Of a stretch of DNA of 64,000 nt, positions 55,241-64,000 are shown piece by piece; positions within the stretch are counted from its first letter, which is position 1; the number at the start of each line of letters is the position of its first letter. This stretch comes from Trinickia dabaoshanensis. GTDB lineage: Bacteria > Pseudomonadota > Gammaproteobacteria > Burkholderiales > Burkholderiaceae. The position numbers and the translations under genes are program-made. The notes under the pieces are model-generated. The model was not told the origin of the DNA, did not search any database, and saw nothing but the letters and a program-made list of their open reading frames with translations. Location: the NCBI RefSeq assembly GCF_002879885.1, contig NZ_PNYA01000011.1, positions 62,001 to 126,000 of the forward strand, read 5' to 3'.

Positions 55241-56190
55241 AGGTTCTGCAGATCGAGAAGAATCTGGCGAGTCGCGAGCGGCGTGCCGCCAAGATAGGTG
55301 TTGAGCAAAAAGCGCATCAGCGTCTTGCTTTGCGCGACGGTCTGGGCACGATGGTAATCGTCGCGCTCCATATCGAGCAACGTTTGGCCCGATACGACCG
55401 GCCAGTGGGCGGGCAACTCGCTCACCGCCTCGCGCACGCCACGCTCGGGATCGAAGACATAGCGCCCCTCGGCGACGACGGCCCTGCGCGCCACCGTGCG
55501 ATCGAGCGCCATCGCGTAGCCCGTCTCGCGCAACAGCACCCGTTCGAACGAACGCAGCACCTGCACGGCAGGCTCGTCGTGCGCGAGCCGGGTCAGCGTC
55601 ACGACGTAGTGATGGAACAGTTGGGGATGCGGGTCTTCGCGAGCGCAAAACTTGACGAGCAGCTCGTTCACGTAAAAGCCGCACAGCAACGCGTCGCCGC
55701 GTAAAGGCAACATGCCGCCCACCCACTCGGCACCCGTCAGCGTGCGCATCTCGGACTTGCCGGACCAGGACATCGAAAGCGGCTGGAACGTCTGCAGCAC
55801 GCCGCGCAACGCCGAATGCGGACGCTTGGCGCCTTTCGCCACGAGGGCGAGACGGCCATGGTCGCGCGAGAAGACGTCGATGATGAGGCTAGTTTCGCGG
55901 TACGGATAGCTGTGCAAAACGAACGCCGGCTGCTCTGCGATGCGGTGCGACGATTCGCGCGGCGCACGGCGCGCGGGTGCGCTCCGGCCTTCGCCGCCGG
56001 TGTGCGCCTCGTCCTCGCCGTCGGCTTCGGCGCGCCGCGTCTGACGCGGCTCCTTGGCGCCGGAGGGCGTCACCGCGCGCGCGCGCTTCTCGACGATGCG
56101 CGCCGGAATCGCCTCGCCTTGCTCGGCGTCGCCGGACGCGGGAAGCGTTACGGGCGCGTCGTGGATCCCGTCATTCGTACCCATAGGCAC
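55237..56190 (-). CDS. recO: DNA repair protein RecO, long N-terminal extension
   Basis: RecFOR mediator that loads RecA on SSB-coated gaps. 317 residues, about 75 longer than E. coli RecO. The OB-fold begins only near residue 88 ([20 protein letters not shown]), and the helical C-terminal domain with [10 protein letters not shown] follows. The preceding part is charged, Ala/Arg/Glu-rich and without homology that I recognise. No ATG occurs between residue 3 and the OB-fold, but a GTG start inside the extension is possible. Its 5' end overlaps the era 3' end by 20 bases; its 3' end overlaps pdxJ. Confidence 0.9.
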   Translation of the reverse strand: MPMGTNDGIHDAPVTLPASGDAEQGEAIPARIVEKRARAVTPSGAKEPRQTRRAEADGEDEAHTGGEGRSAPARRAPRESSHRIAEQPAFVLHSYPYRETSLIIDVFSRDHGRLALVAKGAKRPHSALRGVLQTFQPLSMSWSGKSEMRTLTGAEWVGGMLPLRGDALLCGFYVNELLVKFCAREDPHPQLFHHYVVTLTRLAHDEPAVQVLRSFERVLLRETGYAMALDRTVARRAVVAEGRYVFDPERGVREAVSELPAHWPVVSGQTLLDMERDDYHRAQTVAQSKTLMRFLLNTYLGGTPLATRQILLDLQNL

Positions 56191-57073
56191 GCAGCCCGGC
56201 TTCGTTGTCGGCCCAACCGCTCTTCACCTTGATGAACGTCTCGAGATAAACGGGCCCATCGAACAGCTTTTCCATGTCGAGCCGCGCTTCGGTGCTGATC
56301 TGTTTGAGCTTGGCGCCCTTGTGGCCGATGATCATCGCCTTATGGGCGTCGCGTTCGACGAGAATCGTCGCGAACACGCGGCGCAGGCGGCCTTCGGTCT
56401 CGAACTTGTCGATGAGGACCGTGCTCGTGTACGGCAACTCGTCGCCGGTCCACCGGAACACCTTCTCGCGCAAGATCTCCGCCGCGAGAAATCGCTCGCT
56501 GCGATCGGTCAGGTCGTCTTCGCCATAGATCGGCGTGCCTTCGGGCAGATAAGGTTTGACCGTATCGAGCAGATGCTTGACGTCGTCCACGTGCTTAGCC
56601 GACAGCGGCACGATTTCCTTGAATTCGCGCAGCGCGCTTATTTTTTGGAAGAACGGATAGAGCGTCTTTTTGTCGCTCACGCGATCGAGCTTATTGGCGA
56701 CGAGTAGCGTGGGCGCCGACGGCGGAATCAGATCGAGCACCTTCTGATCGTCGGGCCCGAAGCGTCCCGCCTCGATCACGAACAGCACCGCGTCGACGGA
56801 ACTCAGCGTCGAGGTCACGGCGCGATTGAGCGAACGGTTCAGCGCGGTGCTGTGCTGCGTCTGGAAACCCGGCGTATCGACGAAGATGAATTGCGCGTCC
56901 TCGAACGTGTTGATACCCGTGATGCGATGACGCGTGGTCTGCGCCTTGCGCGAGGTAATGCTGATCTTCTGTCCGACGAGCGCGTTCATCAACGTCGATT
57001 TGCCGACGTTCGGCCGGCCGACGATGGCGACCATGCCGCAGCGAAAGCCGGAGGGGTTGGGGGTATCGATCAT
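56171..57073 (-). CDS. era: GTPase Era
   Basis: Essential GTPase in 16S rRNA maturation and 30S assembly. 300 residues. G1 is GRPNVGKST at 19-27, G3 is DTPG, G4 is NKLD, and the C-terminal KH domain carries the [14 protein letters not shown] loop (positions about 235-250). The start at 57073 ([19 protein letters not shown]) matches the usual length; the frame above it overlaps rnc. Follows rnc by 64 bases, the standard rnc-era order. Confidence 0.96.
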   Translation of the reverse strand: MIDTPNPSGFRCGMVAIVGRPNVGKSTLMNALVGQKISITSRKAQTTRHRITGINTFEDAQFIFVDTPGFQTQHSTALNRSLNRAVTSTLSSVDAVLFVIEAGRFGPDDQKVLDLIPPSAPTLLVANKLDRVSDKKTLYPFFQKISALREFKEIVPLSAKHVDDVKHLLDTVKPYLPEGTPIYGEDDLTDRSERFLAAEILREKVFRWTGDELPYTSTVLIDKFETEGRLRRVFATILVERDAHKAMIIGHKGAKLKQISTEARLDMEKLFDGPVYLETFIKVKSGWADNEAGLRAYGYE

Positions 57074-57137
57074 GCGAGGCAGGTGATTCGGAAAGTAACG
57101 GCGCGGCGTGCGATGCACGCCGCGAACGCGAATGAGG

Positions 57138-58271
57138 TCATGAATGGCCGGGTTCGGGCGCGCGCGGACGCGTCGCGCCCGCAATGTCCGATACGAGTTC
57201 GGCTTCGCCGCCGGACGCGGCGGCGGCAGCGGCAGCGCTCGGCGGGCCGGGCTCCGGCTTGGCCGGCGCGGAAGCCGCATCTTGCTTGGCCGCGATGGCC
57301 GCCTCGGGCTTGCCCGGGGCTTCGCCCTTCGAGCCTGGCTCCTGGCCACGTCCGGGCGCCTTGTGCTCGACATGCGCGGCGCGGATCATGGCCGGCGGCA
57401 CGCTCGCCGCGCGTTCGCCGCCTTCGGCCGCGGCAGATGCCTTCGCGGCTTCGCCGCGTGCGCCCTTCTCCGCGCGCCGTTCGGGCGCCCTCAGATCGAG
57501 CGCCGCTTGGATGCCTTTGACGCCGGGCACCACTTCGGGCTCGCCGTGCTTGCTCGCTCTCGCACCGCGCGAGCGCTTCGGCTTGACTTCGAGCGCAGGC
57601 TGCACCGCCATGACTTCGTCGAGCGCCTTTTTGGCCGCGGCCTGCTCGGCCGCGCGCCGGCTCGCGCCCGAACCCGATACCTTCACATCGAGCTTGGGCA
57701 CCGAGCATTCCACTTCGAACTGCTGGTTATGCGCCGCACCGTGCGTCGCGACGACCGTGTAGGTGGGTAACGCGATCTTGTGACCCTGCAGATATTCTTG
57801 CAGCAGCGTCTTCGCATCCTTGCCGAGCGTGCGCGGATCGATGTGATCGAGGATCGGGATATAAAGCCGCTTGATGACGGTCTGCGCCGCATCGAAGCCG
57901 CCGTCCAGGAAGATCGCGCCGAGGATGGCCTCGAAGGCGTCGGCCAGAATCGAAGGACGTCGGAAGCCACCGCTGCGCAGCTCGCCCTCGCCGAGCCGCA
58001 AGCCGTCGGAGATATTAAGGGCCTGAGCAATTTCGTAGAGCGACTGCTGTTTGACGAGGTTGGCGCGCACGCGCGACAGATCGCCTTCGTCCAATTTGCC
58101 GAATCGCTGATACAAAAGCGCGGCCACCGCGCAATTTAGAACGGAATCGCCCAAAAATTCGAGCCGTTCATTGTGCGAGGCACTGTGACTGCGGTGGGTT
58201 AACGCCTGGCGCAACAATTCCGCATTGCGAAATTCGTAGCGCAACCGGCTTTCGAGCGGAGATAGCGGCAT
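57138..58271 (-). CDS. rnc: Ribonuclease III with long C-terminal tail
   Basis: Cleaves double-stranded RNA in rRNA and mRNA processing. 377 residues against about 226 in E. coli. The catalytic domain has the signature [11 protein letters not shown] at 35-45; the dsRNA-binding domain runs from about 150 to 222 ([15 protein letters not shown] at its end). Residues ~225-377 are an Ala/Glu/Lys/Pro-rich tail with low complexity, as in other Burkholderia. The tail is coded in frame without interruption. Between lepB and era. Confidence 0.95.
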   Translation of the reverse strand: MPLSPLESRLRYEFRNAELLRQALTHRSHSASHNERLEFLGDSVLNCAVAALLYQRFGKLDEGDLSRVRANLVKQQSLYEIAQALNISDGLRLGEGELRSGGFRRPSILADAFEAILGAIFLDGGFDAAQTVIKRLYIPILDHIDPRTLGKDAKTLLQEYLQGHKIALPTYTVVATHGAAHNQQFEVECSVPKLDVKVSGSGASRRAAEQAAAKKALDEVMAVQPALEVKPKRSRGARASKHGEPEVVPGVKGIQAALDLRAPERRAEKGARGEAAKASAAAEGGERAASVPPAMIRAAHVEHKAPGRGQEPGSKGEAPGKPEAAIAAKQDAASAPAKPEPGPPSAAAAAAASGGEAELVSDIAGATRPRAPEPGHS

Positions 58272-58406
58272 GTGCAGAGTATAACGCGCGCGCCCCGCCC
58301 TACGGTCCGACGGGGCGAGGCGCTAAAAACGTGGCAATCCGAGTGGACCAGGAACACGCGGCCCGCCGGCAGCGCGATCGCGACACCGGCGCGGCGAGTG
58401 ACGCGT

Positions 58407-59300
58407 TCAGTTGAACGTGCCGATGCGCTTCAGGTTACTGAAGTTCATCCAAACGAAGAACGCGCGACCCACGATGTTGCGATCGGGCACGAAGCCCCAG
58501 TAGCGGCTGTCCGCACTGTTGTCGCGATTGTCGCCCATCATGAAGTAGTGTCCCGCCGGCACCTTGCACACCACGCCTTCGCTGTTATACGAACAGTTGT
58601 CGCGATACGGATAGTCTTCGGCACCGATCACGAACGGCGGCACGGCGGGGTTGTTCAAGATCGCATGCTTACGCCCGGGCAGATCTTCCTCGAACTGCTT
58701 CGCATAGCCGATCCGCTCTTCGTCGAAATAATCGGCCAACGGAGTTTCGGCTACCGGCTTGCCGTTGATCGTCAGATGCTTGTTCTCATAGGCGATCGTA
58801 TCGCCGGGCAGGCCGATCACGCGCTTGATGTAATCGACCGATTCGTCCTTCGGATAACGGAACACGACGACATCGCCGCGCTGCAGCGGCGAGCCATGCG
58901 TGATCTTCGTGTTGACGATCGGCAGACGCAAGCCGTACTCGAACTTGTTCACGAGGATGAAATCGCCGACGAGCAGCGTGGGCACCATCGAGCCCGACGG
59001 GATCTTGAACGGTTCGACCACGAACGAGCGCACGAGGAACACGACGAGAATGACGGGAAAAAAGCTGGCCGTGTACTCGAGCCACCAAGGTTGACGCAGC
59101 TTTTCGTCGCGCAGACGCGCGCGCGTTTGCGGTGCGTTTTCATCGGCGAAGCGCTCGCCGATACGCGCCTGCTGGCGATCGAATTCGGCAATGGCGGCTT
59201 CCGCGGCACGGCGGCGACGCGGCAAAAACACCAACTTATCGGCAATCCACGCGATGCCCGTCAAAATGACGAGCACAAAAAGAATCAGCGCAAAGTCCAT
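58407..59300 (-). CDS. lepB: Signal peptidase I
   Basis: Removes signal peptides from exported proteins at the outer face of the inner membrane. 297 residues with two N-terminal membrane helices (about 3-20 and 77-95). The catalytic serine is S104 in IPSGSMVPTLL, and the general base lysine K159 lies in DYIKRVIGLPGD. The conserved box GDNRDNSADSRYWGFVP is near the end. It is 15 bases after lepA, the classical lepA-lepB operon. Confidence 0.97.
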   Translation of the reverse strand: MDFALILFVLVILTGIAWIADKLVFLPRRRRAAEAAIAEFDRQQARIGERFADENAPQTRARLRDEKLRQPWWLEYTASFFPVILVVFLVRSFVVEPFKIPSGSMVPTLLVGDFILVNKFEYGLRLPIVNTKITHGSPLQRGDVVVFRYPKDESVDYIKRVIGLPGDTIAYENKHLTINGKPVAETPLADYFDEERIGYAKQFEEDLPGRKHAILNNPAVPPFVIGAEDYPYRDNCSYNSEGVVCKVPAGHYFMMGDNRDNSADSRYWGFVPDRNIVGRAFFVWMNFSNLKRIGTFN

Positions 59301-59315
59301 GTAAGAGAGGTCCTG

Positions 59316-61109
59316 TTATTTGTCTTCGACGCGCAAGATCGCGAGGAAAGCTTCTTGCGGAATCTCGACGGACCCGACTTGCTTCATTCGCTTCTTGCCT
59401 TCTTTTTGCTTTTCCAACAGCTTCTTTTTACGCGTGATGTCGCCCCCGTAGCACTTCGCCAACACGTTCTTGCGCAGCGCCTTGATGTTTTCGCGCGCGA
59501 TGATGTGCGCGCCGATCGCCGCTTGAATCGCGACGTCGTACATTTGACGCGGAATGATTTCGCGCATCTTGGCCGCGACTTCGCGTCCACGGTATTGGGA
59601 CTGCGAGCGGTGCACGATGACCGAGAGCGCATCCACCTTGTCGCCGTTGATGAGCATGTCGACCTTGACGACGTCGGACGCGCGGTATTCCTTGAACTCG
59701 TAATCCATCGACGCATAACCGCGCGAAACGGACTTCAGTCGGTCGAAGAAGTCGAGGACGATTTCCGCCATCGGGATCTCGTACGTGAGCTGCACCTGGC
59801 GGCCGTGGTACTGCATGTTGATCTGGTTGCCGCGCTTTTGCGTGCACAGCGTGATGACCGAGCCCACGTAATCCTGCGGCATATACAGATTCACGGTGAC
59901 GATCGGCTCGCGAATCTCTTCGATTTTCGAAGGATCGGGCATCTTGGCCGGATTCTCGACCAAGATCGTCGTGCCGTCGCCCTGCACCACCTCGTATACC
60001 ACGGTGGGGGCCGTGGTAATGAGGTCCATGTCGAATTCGCGCTCGAGCCGCTCCTGCACGATCTCCATATGCAGCAGACCGAGGAAGCCGCAACGGAAAC
60101 CGAAGCCGAGCGCCTGCGACACTTCCGGCTCGTATTGCAGCGAAGCGTCGTTCAGCTTGAGCTTTTCGAGCGACTCGCGCAGCGCGTCGTACTGGTTCGC
60201 CTCGACCGGATACAAGCCGGCGAACACCTGCGGCTTCACTTCCTTGAAGCCCGGCAGCGGCTCTTGCGCGGGCCGCGTGGCCAGCGTGACCGTGTCGCCC
60301 ACCTTCGCCGCCGTCAGCTCCTTGATGCCCGCGATGATGAAGCCCACCTGCCCGGCCGACAGCGTTTCGAGATTCTTCGACTTCGGCGTGAACACGCCGA
60401 TGTGCTCGACGGGATACTGGGCGCCCGTGGCCATCAGCTTGATCTTGTCCTTCGGGCGCAGGGTACCGTTCACGATGCGCACGAGCATGACGACGCCGAC
60501 GTAATTGTCGAACCACGAATCGATGATCAGCGCCTGCAGCGGCGCTTCCGGATCGCCCTTGGGCGGCGGCACCTTCGCGATCAGCGATTCGAGCACGTCC
60601 TCGACGCCGAGCCCCGTCTTCGCGCTGCAGCGCACGGCGTCGGTGGCGTCGATCCCGATCACGTCTTCGATTTCTTCGATCGCGTTTTCGGGATTGGCTG
60701 CAGGCAGATCGATCTTGTTGAGCACGGGCACCACTTCGACGCCGAGTTCGATCGCCGTGTAGCAGTTCGCGACCGTCTGCGCTTCGACGCCCTGGCTCGC
60801 ATCGACGACGAGCAACGCGCCTTCGCAAGCCGACAGCGAACGGCTCACCTCGTAGGAGAAGTCGACGTGGCCCGGAGTGTCGATCAGGTTCAGGTTATAG
60901 ACCTGGCCGTCACGCGCCCGGTAGTGCAGCGCGGCCGTTTGCGCCTTGATCGTGATGCCGCGCTCGCGCTCGAGATCCATCGAGTCGAGCACCTGCGATT
61001 CCATTTCGCGGTCGGACAGGCCACCGCACAGTTGGATGATGCGATCGGCAAGCGTCGACTTGCCATGGTCGATGTGAGCAATGATCGAAAAGTTGCGTAT
61101 GTGATCCAT
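59316..61109 (-). CDS. lepA: Elongation factor 4
   Basis: Ribosome-associated GTPase with back-translocation/initiation roles. 597 residues. G1 is AHIDHGKST near the N-terminus and DTPGHVDF is G3. The LepA-specific C-terminal domain ([17 protein letters not shown]) is present. It heads the lepA-lepB-rnc-era group. The plus-strand frame of 964 codons over this gene is an antisense shadow. Confidence 0.98.
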   Translation of the reverse strand: MDHIRNFSIIAHIDHGKSTLADRIIQLCGGLSDREMESQVLDSMDLERERGITIKAQTAALHYRARDGQVYNLNLIDTPGHVDFSYEVSRSLSACEGALLVVDASQGVEAQTVANCYTAIELGVEVVPVLNKIDLPAANPENAIEEIEDVIGIDATDAVRCSAKTGLGVEDVLESLIAKVPPPKGDPEAPLQALIIDSWFDNYVGVVMLVRIVNGTLRPKDKIKLMATGAQYPVEHIGVFTPKSKNLETLSAGQVGFIIAGIKELTAAKVGDTVTLATRPAQEPLPGFKEVKPQVFAGLYPVEANQYDALRESLEKLKLNDASLQYEPEVSQALGFGFRCGFLGLLHMEIVQERLEREFDMDLITTAPTVVYEVVQGDGTTILVENPAKMPDPSKIEEIREPIVTVNLYMPQDYVGSVITLCTQKRGNQINMQYHGRQVQLTYEIPMAEIVLDFFDRLKSVSRGYASMDYEFKEYRASDVVKVDMLINGDKVDALSVIVHRSQSQYRGREVAAKMREIIPRQMYDVAIQAAIGAHIIARENIKALRKNVLAKCYGGDITRKKKLLEKQKEGKKRMKQVGSVEIPQEAFLAILRVEDK

Positions 61110-61274
61110 TCAGGGCCGATCAAGCGAAAAAGGCGCGCTCGGACGACTGCGGAGCACGCCTTGTAAGTATGTGAAAAAACGACCTATTTTAGCCGAAATG
61201 GCCTGCTCACGGCGGATTTCGCGGCGGCGGCCGCTCGCCTGCGCGCTCGAGCTCATGCCGGCGTCATGCGCAGA

Positions 61275-61535
61275 TCACGCGCGAGGCCGTACCAGCGCCG
61301 CCCGCACGCGCTCCGCGTCGAGCCGATAGTGGCAGAGCTCCACGCCCTCGCAGACCAGCACCGGTACGAGTTCGTCGTAGAGGGCGACAAGGGCGGGATC
61401 GGCATCGACGTCGATCACCTCGAGCGTGGCCCCGAATTCGCGCATGAGCGGCTCGAGCGCGTCGCGCATCTGCTCGCACAAGTGACACCATGCGCGCGAG
61501 TACAGCGTCAAATGCCGGCCGGGCAACGCCGTCAT
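61275..61535 (-). CDS. Glutaredoxin-family (DUF836) thiol protein
   Basis: 86 residues of thioredoxin fold, starting MTALPGRHLTLYSR. The redox pair is C17-C20 in WCHLC, followed by the usual VIDVDADP strand. DUF836 proteins resemble glutaredoxins but their substrates are unknown. The start codon overlaps the mucD stop as ATGA, so it is translationally coupled to the protease. A longer frame on the same strand (to 61725) is a shadow. Confidence 0.88.
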   Translation of the reverse strand: MTALPGRHLTLYSRAWCHLCEQMRDALEPLMREFGATLEVIDVDADPALVALYDELVPVLVCEGVELCHYRLDAERVRAALVRPRA

Positions 61536-63046
61536 TTCCCTTGGGCGCGCGGCTTGATCGGCACGAACTGCGTGTTCTCGCCGCGGCGCACGAGCACCGC
61601 CACCATCTTGTGCGGGTCGAGATGGGCCGTGAGCTGCTCGAACTGCTTCGCGCTCGAGATGTCCGTATCGCCGACACGCAAGATGATGTCGCCCTTTTGC
61701 AGCCCGACGCGAGCAGCCGGGCCATCGACCGCCTCGACCTGGACGCCGCCCGTGCGCAGCTTCAGCGACTTCAATTGGCTGGCGGGCAAATCCGACACCG
61801 TGACGCCAAGCGAATTCGACGGCCGCGGTTTCGGCGCGGGGCTTTGCTGGGCATCGGCCTTGGCGGTTTTTTCGGGCTGCGTCTGGACGACCGTGATGGG
61901 CACGTCGTGCGACTGCCCCTTGCGCCAGTACGTGACCGTCGCACGCGAGCCCGGCTTCGTGTCGCCGACCATGCGCGGCAAATCCGTATCCGTCTCGACC
62001 GCGGCACCGTTGAATTTCAAGATGATGTCGCCGGGCTGCAGTCCGGCCTTGTCGGCCGGGCCGCCTGCTTCGACGCTGCTCACGAGAGCGCCTTGGGCGC
62101 GCGGCAAACCGAGCGACTCGGCCACGTCCTTCGTGACTTCGCCGATCGACACCGCAATGCGCCCGCGCACGACCTTGCCAGTCGTCTCGAGCTGATCCGC
62201 CACGCGCATCGCTTCATCGATCGGAATCGCAAACGCGATGCCCATGAACCCGCCCGTGCGGCTATAGATCTGCGAGTTGATGCCGATCACCTCGCCTTGC
62301 ATGTTGATGAGCGGGCCGCCCGAATTGCCCGGATTCACAGCCGCGTCCGTTTGGATGAACGGCAGATAGTCGCCCGTCTCGCGGCCCTTCGCGCTGACGA
62401 TGCCGGCCGTCACCGTATTGTCGAGACCGAACGGCGAGCCGATCGCCACGACCCATTCGCCCACGCGCACCTTGTTCGAATCGCCGATGGTCACCGTCGG
62501 CAGATTCGTCGCGTCGATTTTCACCACGGCGATGTCGGTGCGGTCGTCCACCCCGATCAGCTTGGCCTTGAATTCGCGCTTGTCGGTCAACGTCACGTAG
62601 ATGTTGTCGGCATCGTCCACCACGTGGGCGTTGGTCATCACGTAGCCGTCGGCGGAGACGATGAAGCCCGAGCCGACGCCCGCGCTCTTCTCCTCGTCAT
62701 TGTTGTCCGATTGGTCCGGACTGCCGCCGCGGTCACCGCGGTCGCCGCGGTCGCCTTGATCGCCGCCGCGCGGGGTCTGCGGCAACGGAATGCCGAAAAA
62801 GCGCCGGAAGAACTCCGACATGTCCCCGTCGCCCATACCGGGAGGCGCGGAGCGCTGGCCGCTCGAACTCGGCGCAAGCGTCGTCGTGGTGCGGATATTG
62901 ACCACGGCCGGCCCAACCTTGTCGACGAGGTCGGTGAAATCGGGCAGGTTCGCGGCCGGCACAGCCGAGTGCGCATACGGCGCAAACGAGAGGCAAGCCA
63001 TAGCCGCCGCGGCCGCGAGGAAGTTGCGCACCGAAAGATTCGTCAT
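61532..63046 (-). CDS. mucD: Periplasmic Do-like serine protease (MucD/DegP)
   Basis: Degrades misfolded periplasmic proteins and acts in sigma-E control. 504 residues. Signal peptide MTNLSVRNFLAAAAAMACLS (cleavage after AHS). Trypsin-like domain with catalytic H141 (TNAHVVDD), D171 (DRTDIAVVKID) and S242 (GNSGGPLIN), then two PDZ domains. A GDQGDRGDRGDRGG repeat at about 95-108 lies in the loop ahead of the catalytic domain. Directly downstream of rseB, which is why MucD is preferred over other DegP paralogues. Confidence 0.94.
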   Translation of the reverse strand: MTNLSVRNFLAAAAAMACLSFAPYAHSAVPAANLPDFTDLVDKVGPAVVNIRTTTTLAPSSSGQRSAPPGMGDGDMSEFFRRFFGIPLPQTPRGGDQGDRGDRGDRGGSPDQSDNNDEEKSAGVGSGFIVSADGYVMTNAHVVDDADNIYVTLTDKREFKAKLIGVDDRTDIAVVKIDATNLPTVTIGDSNKVRVGEWVVAIGSPFGLDNTVTAGIVSAKGRETGDYLPFIQTDAAVNPGNSGGPLINMQGEVIGINSQIYSRTGGFMGIAFAIPIDEAMRVADQLETTGKVVRGRIAVSIGEVTKDVAESLGLPRAQGALVSSVEAGGPADKAGLQPGDIILKFNGAAVETDTDLPRMVGDTKPGSRATVTYWRKGQSHDVPITVVQTQPEKTAKADAQQSPAPKPRPSNSLGVTVSDLPASQLKSLKLRTGGVQVEAVDGPAARVGLQKGDIILRVGDTDISSAKQFEQLTAHLDPHKMVAVLVRRGENTQFVPIKPRAQGK

Positions 63047-63066
63047 AACAAAGGGAAGCCGAAGCG

Positions 63067-64000
63067 TTACTTGGTAGCTTTGTATTCTATGGCAGACGCG
63101 AACCGCTGCAGTGTTGCTTGCGGCACTTCGCCGAGCACGGTTATCCAATAATCGCGATAACGTGTGACGAGCACATGCGTTGCGCCCGTGCTGCCCGCGC
63201 CCTCTTTGCGGGAATTACCCTCGGCCGGCTCGACGAAGACGGAGATCGTCGAAAGTCCGTCGGAGAACACCGCTTGATCGACCGGGATTGGCGCTGCGTT
63301 GGGATCGCGGGCGGCCATCAGCCGCCGCAACTCACGGATTTGGTGGAAACCCGGGACATCGGGAGCCATCCGCCAGCCTTGCGCTTGCATATCGACCGGC
63401 GAAACGGGCGGGCGCACGAGCGTCCAACCGCTCGAGGCGCGCATCCCCGCGGCGATGCCGGCTTTTTGCGCCGGTACGCCCACGCGCACTTGCGTGAACG
63501 CGACTTGCGCCAGCACCTGCCCCGAAGTGTCTAGCGTCTGCACACGGAGCAGCAATCCCGACTTCGCATCGGCCCAAAGCTTGTACGCGAAGCGGAAGGC
63601 ATCCTTCGGATCGAGTTCGATCACCTGAGCGTCGAGCCCCGCGACACGATCGGCGCCGAGCAGTTTCGGGTCGTAGACGGAAAGGACCTGCGCCCCGCTT
63701 TCGCTGATCAACGCGGGGAACGAATCCTTGTTCAGGCGCTTTTCAACGACGCAGATATGCCGGTCGGGCACGAAAGTGTAGAGATCGTCGTCGTGACGCA
63801 AAAGCTTGCGCGGCTGACCGTCGAGGCTTTCGACCGACTCGAACTCACCGTCGGTGTGCGTCGAATAATGGGCGATCCGCGAGGATTGAACGAAGTTGCC
63901 GTGCTGAAAGACGAACACGCCTTCGTAGTTTTCATGCCGCGCAGCGGCCTGGATGCGGTCGAGCAAAAGCCCCGCCTGCTGGCGCTCCGACGCTTCGGTC
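63067..64000 (-). CDS. rseB: Sigma-E factor regulatory protein RseB, 5' end outside window
   Basis: Periplasmic protein that binds the anti-sigma factor RseA and senses mislocalised lipoproteins or LPS. The frame is open to the right edge; about 310 residues are visible, and the signal peptide plus a short N-terminal part is missing. The MucB/RseB N-terminal domain (NYEGVFVFQHGN, then LLRHDDDLYTFVPD) and the C-terminal domain (VTRYRDYWITVLGEVP) are seen. mucD follows with a gap of 20 bases. rpoE and rseA are expected just beyond the window. Confidence 0.93.
   Translation of the reverse strand, partial: TEASERQQAGLLLDRIQAAARHENYEGVFVFQHGNFVQSSRIAHYSTHTDGEFESVESLDGQPRKLLRHDDDLYTFVPDRHICVVEKRLNKDSFPALISESGAQVLSVYDPKLLGADRVAGLDAQVIELDPKDAFRFAYKLWADAKSGLLLRVQTLDTSGQVLAQVAFTQVRVGVPAQKAGIAAGMRASSGWTLVRPPVSPVDMQAQGWRMAPDVPGFHQIRELRRLMAARDPNAAPIPVDQAVFSDGLSTISVFVEPAEGNSRKEGAGSTGATHVLVTRYRDYWITVLGEVPQATLQRFASAIEYKATK

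Noticed and set aside
58272-61166. Plus-strand open frame of about 960 codons over lepB and lepA
   Set aside because: Antisense shadow of two certain genes; no domain or ribosome-binding site.
1-64000. CRISPR array, insertion sequence or prophage
   Set aside because: No regularly spaced repeats, no transposase or integrase, and no phage structural genes were seen.

Overview
The window is a gene-dense, GC-rich stretch of a betaproteobacterial main chromosome. It is almost certainly Burkholderiaceae (Burkholderia/Paraburkholderia/Trinickia-like). This rests on the tmRNA with tag ANDETFALAA, the LapA/LapB, HldA/HldD and EarP/EF-P sets, an NAD-linked Fds formate dehydrogenase, and the order gyrA, serC, pheA, hisC, tyrA, aroA, cmk, rpsA, ihfB. 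The genus cannot be fixed from the sequence alone. I see no phage, insertion sequence, CRISPR array, rRNA or tRNA. Nearly all of the window is core genome, and accessory signals are few.

Layout. 1-12.5 kb: the end of dadA, the electron-transfer flavoprotein genes etfBA, a methionine importer metNI without metQ, a lipase-like hydrolase, a crotonase, a deacetylase-fold hydrolase, the lytic transglycosylase mltB, an unrecognised secreted protein, cysM and a ComEA-like protein. 12.6-18.3 kb: a minus-strand envelope block (ihfB, lapA, lapB, ugd, hldA, hldD) for heptose, UDP-glucuronate and LPS assembly control. 18.4-30.3 kb: gyrA, a DUF2059 protein, and the mixed-function chain serC-pheA-hisC-tyrA-aroA-cmk-rpsA, which joins serine/aromatic/histidine synthesis with nucleotide and ribosome functions. 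30.8-33.6 kb: an OmpA-family porin, ubiG, gph and ssrA (tmRNA). 33.7-34.3 kb: a broken DUF1778 antitoxin gene and a small secreted protein, the only clearly accessory-looking patch. 34.4-41.0 kb: a ModE/PBP-type regulator divergent from fdsGBAD. 41.1-46.4 kb: an FAD monooxygenase, a TPR/glycosyltransferase-like protein and an MFS symporter. 46.4-51.3 kb: pgsA and uvrC, then earP and efp. 51.5-52.9 kb: an NtrC-like response regulator that lacks the GAFTGA sigma-54 contact loop, with a sigma-54-type promoter in front of it. 52.9-64 kb: a long minus-strand run rseB-mucD-grx-lepA-lepB-rnc-era-recO-pdxJ-acpS-nagZ, in which envelope stress, protein export, RNA processing and cofactor synthesis are transcribed in one direction with overlaps or short gaps.

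Most novel-looking points: the GAFTGA-less regulator with its own sigma-54-like promoter; a terminator-like hairpin lying directly on the metN start codon; the ModE/PBP regulator with AT-rich palindromes in front of an fds operon that lacks fdsC; a three-hairpin cluster between serC and the DUF2059 gene; and the unassigned secreted 347-residue protein. I did not find a clear multi-gene undescribed system such as a defence island.
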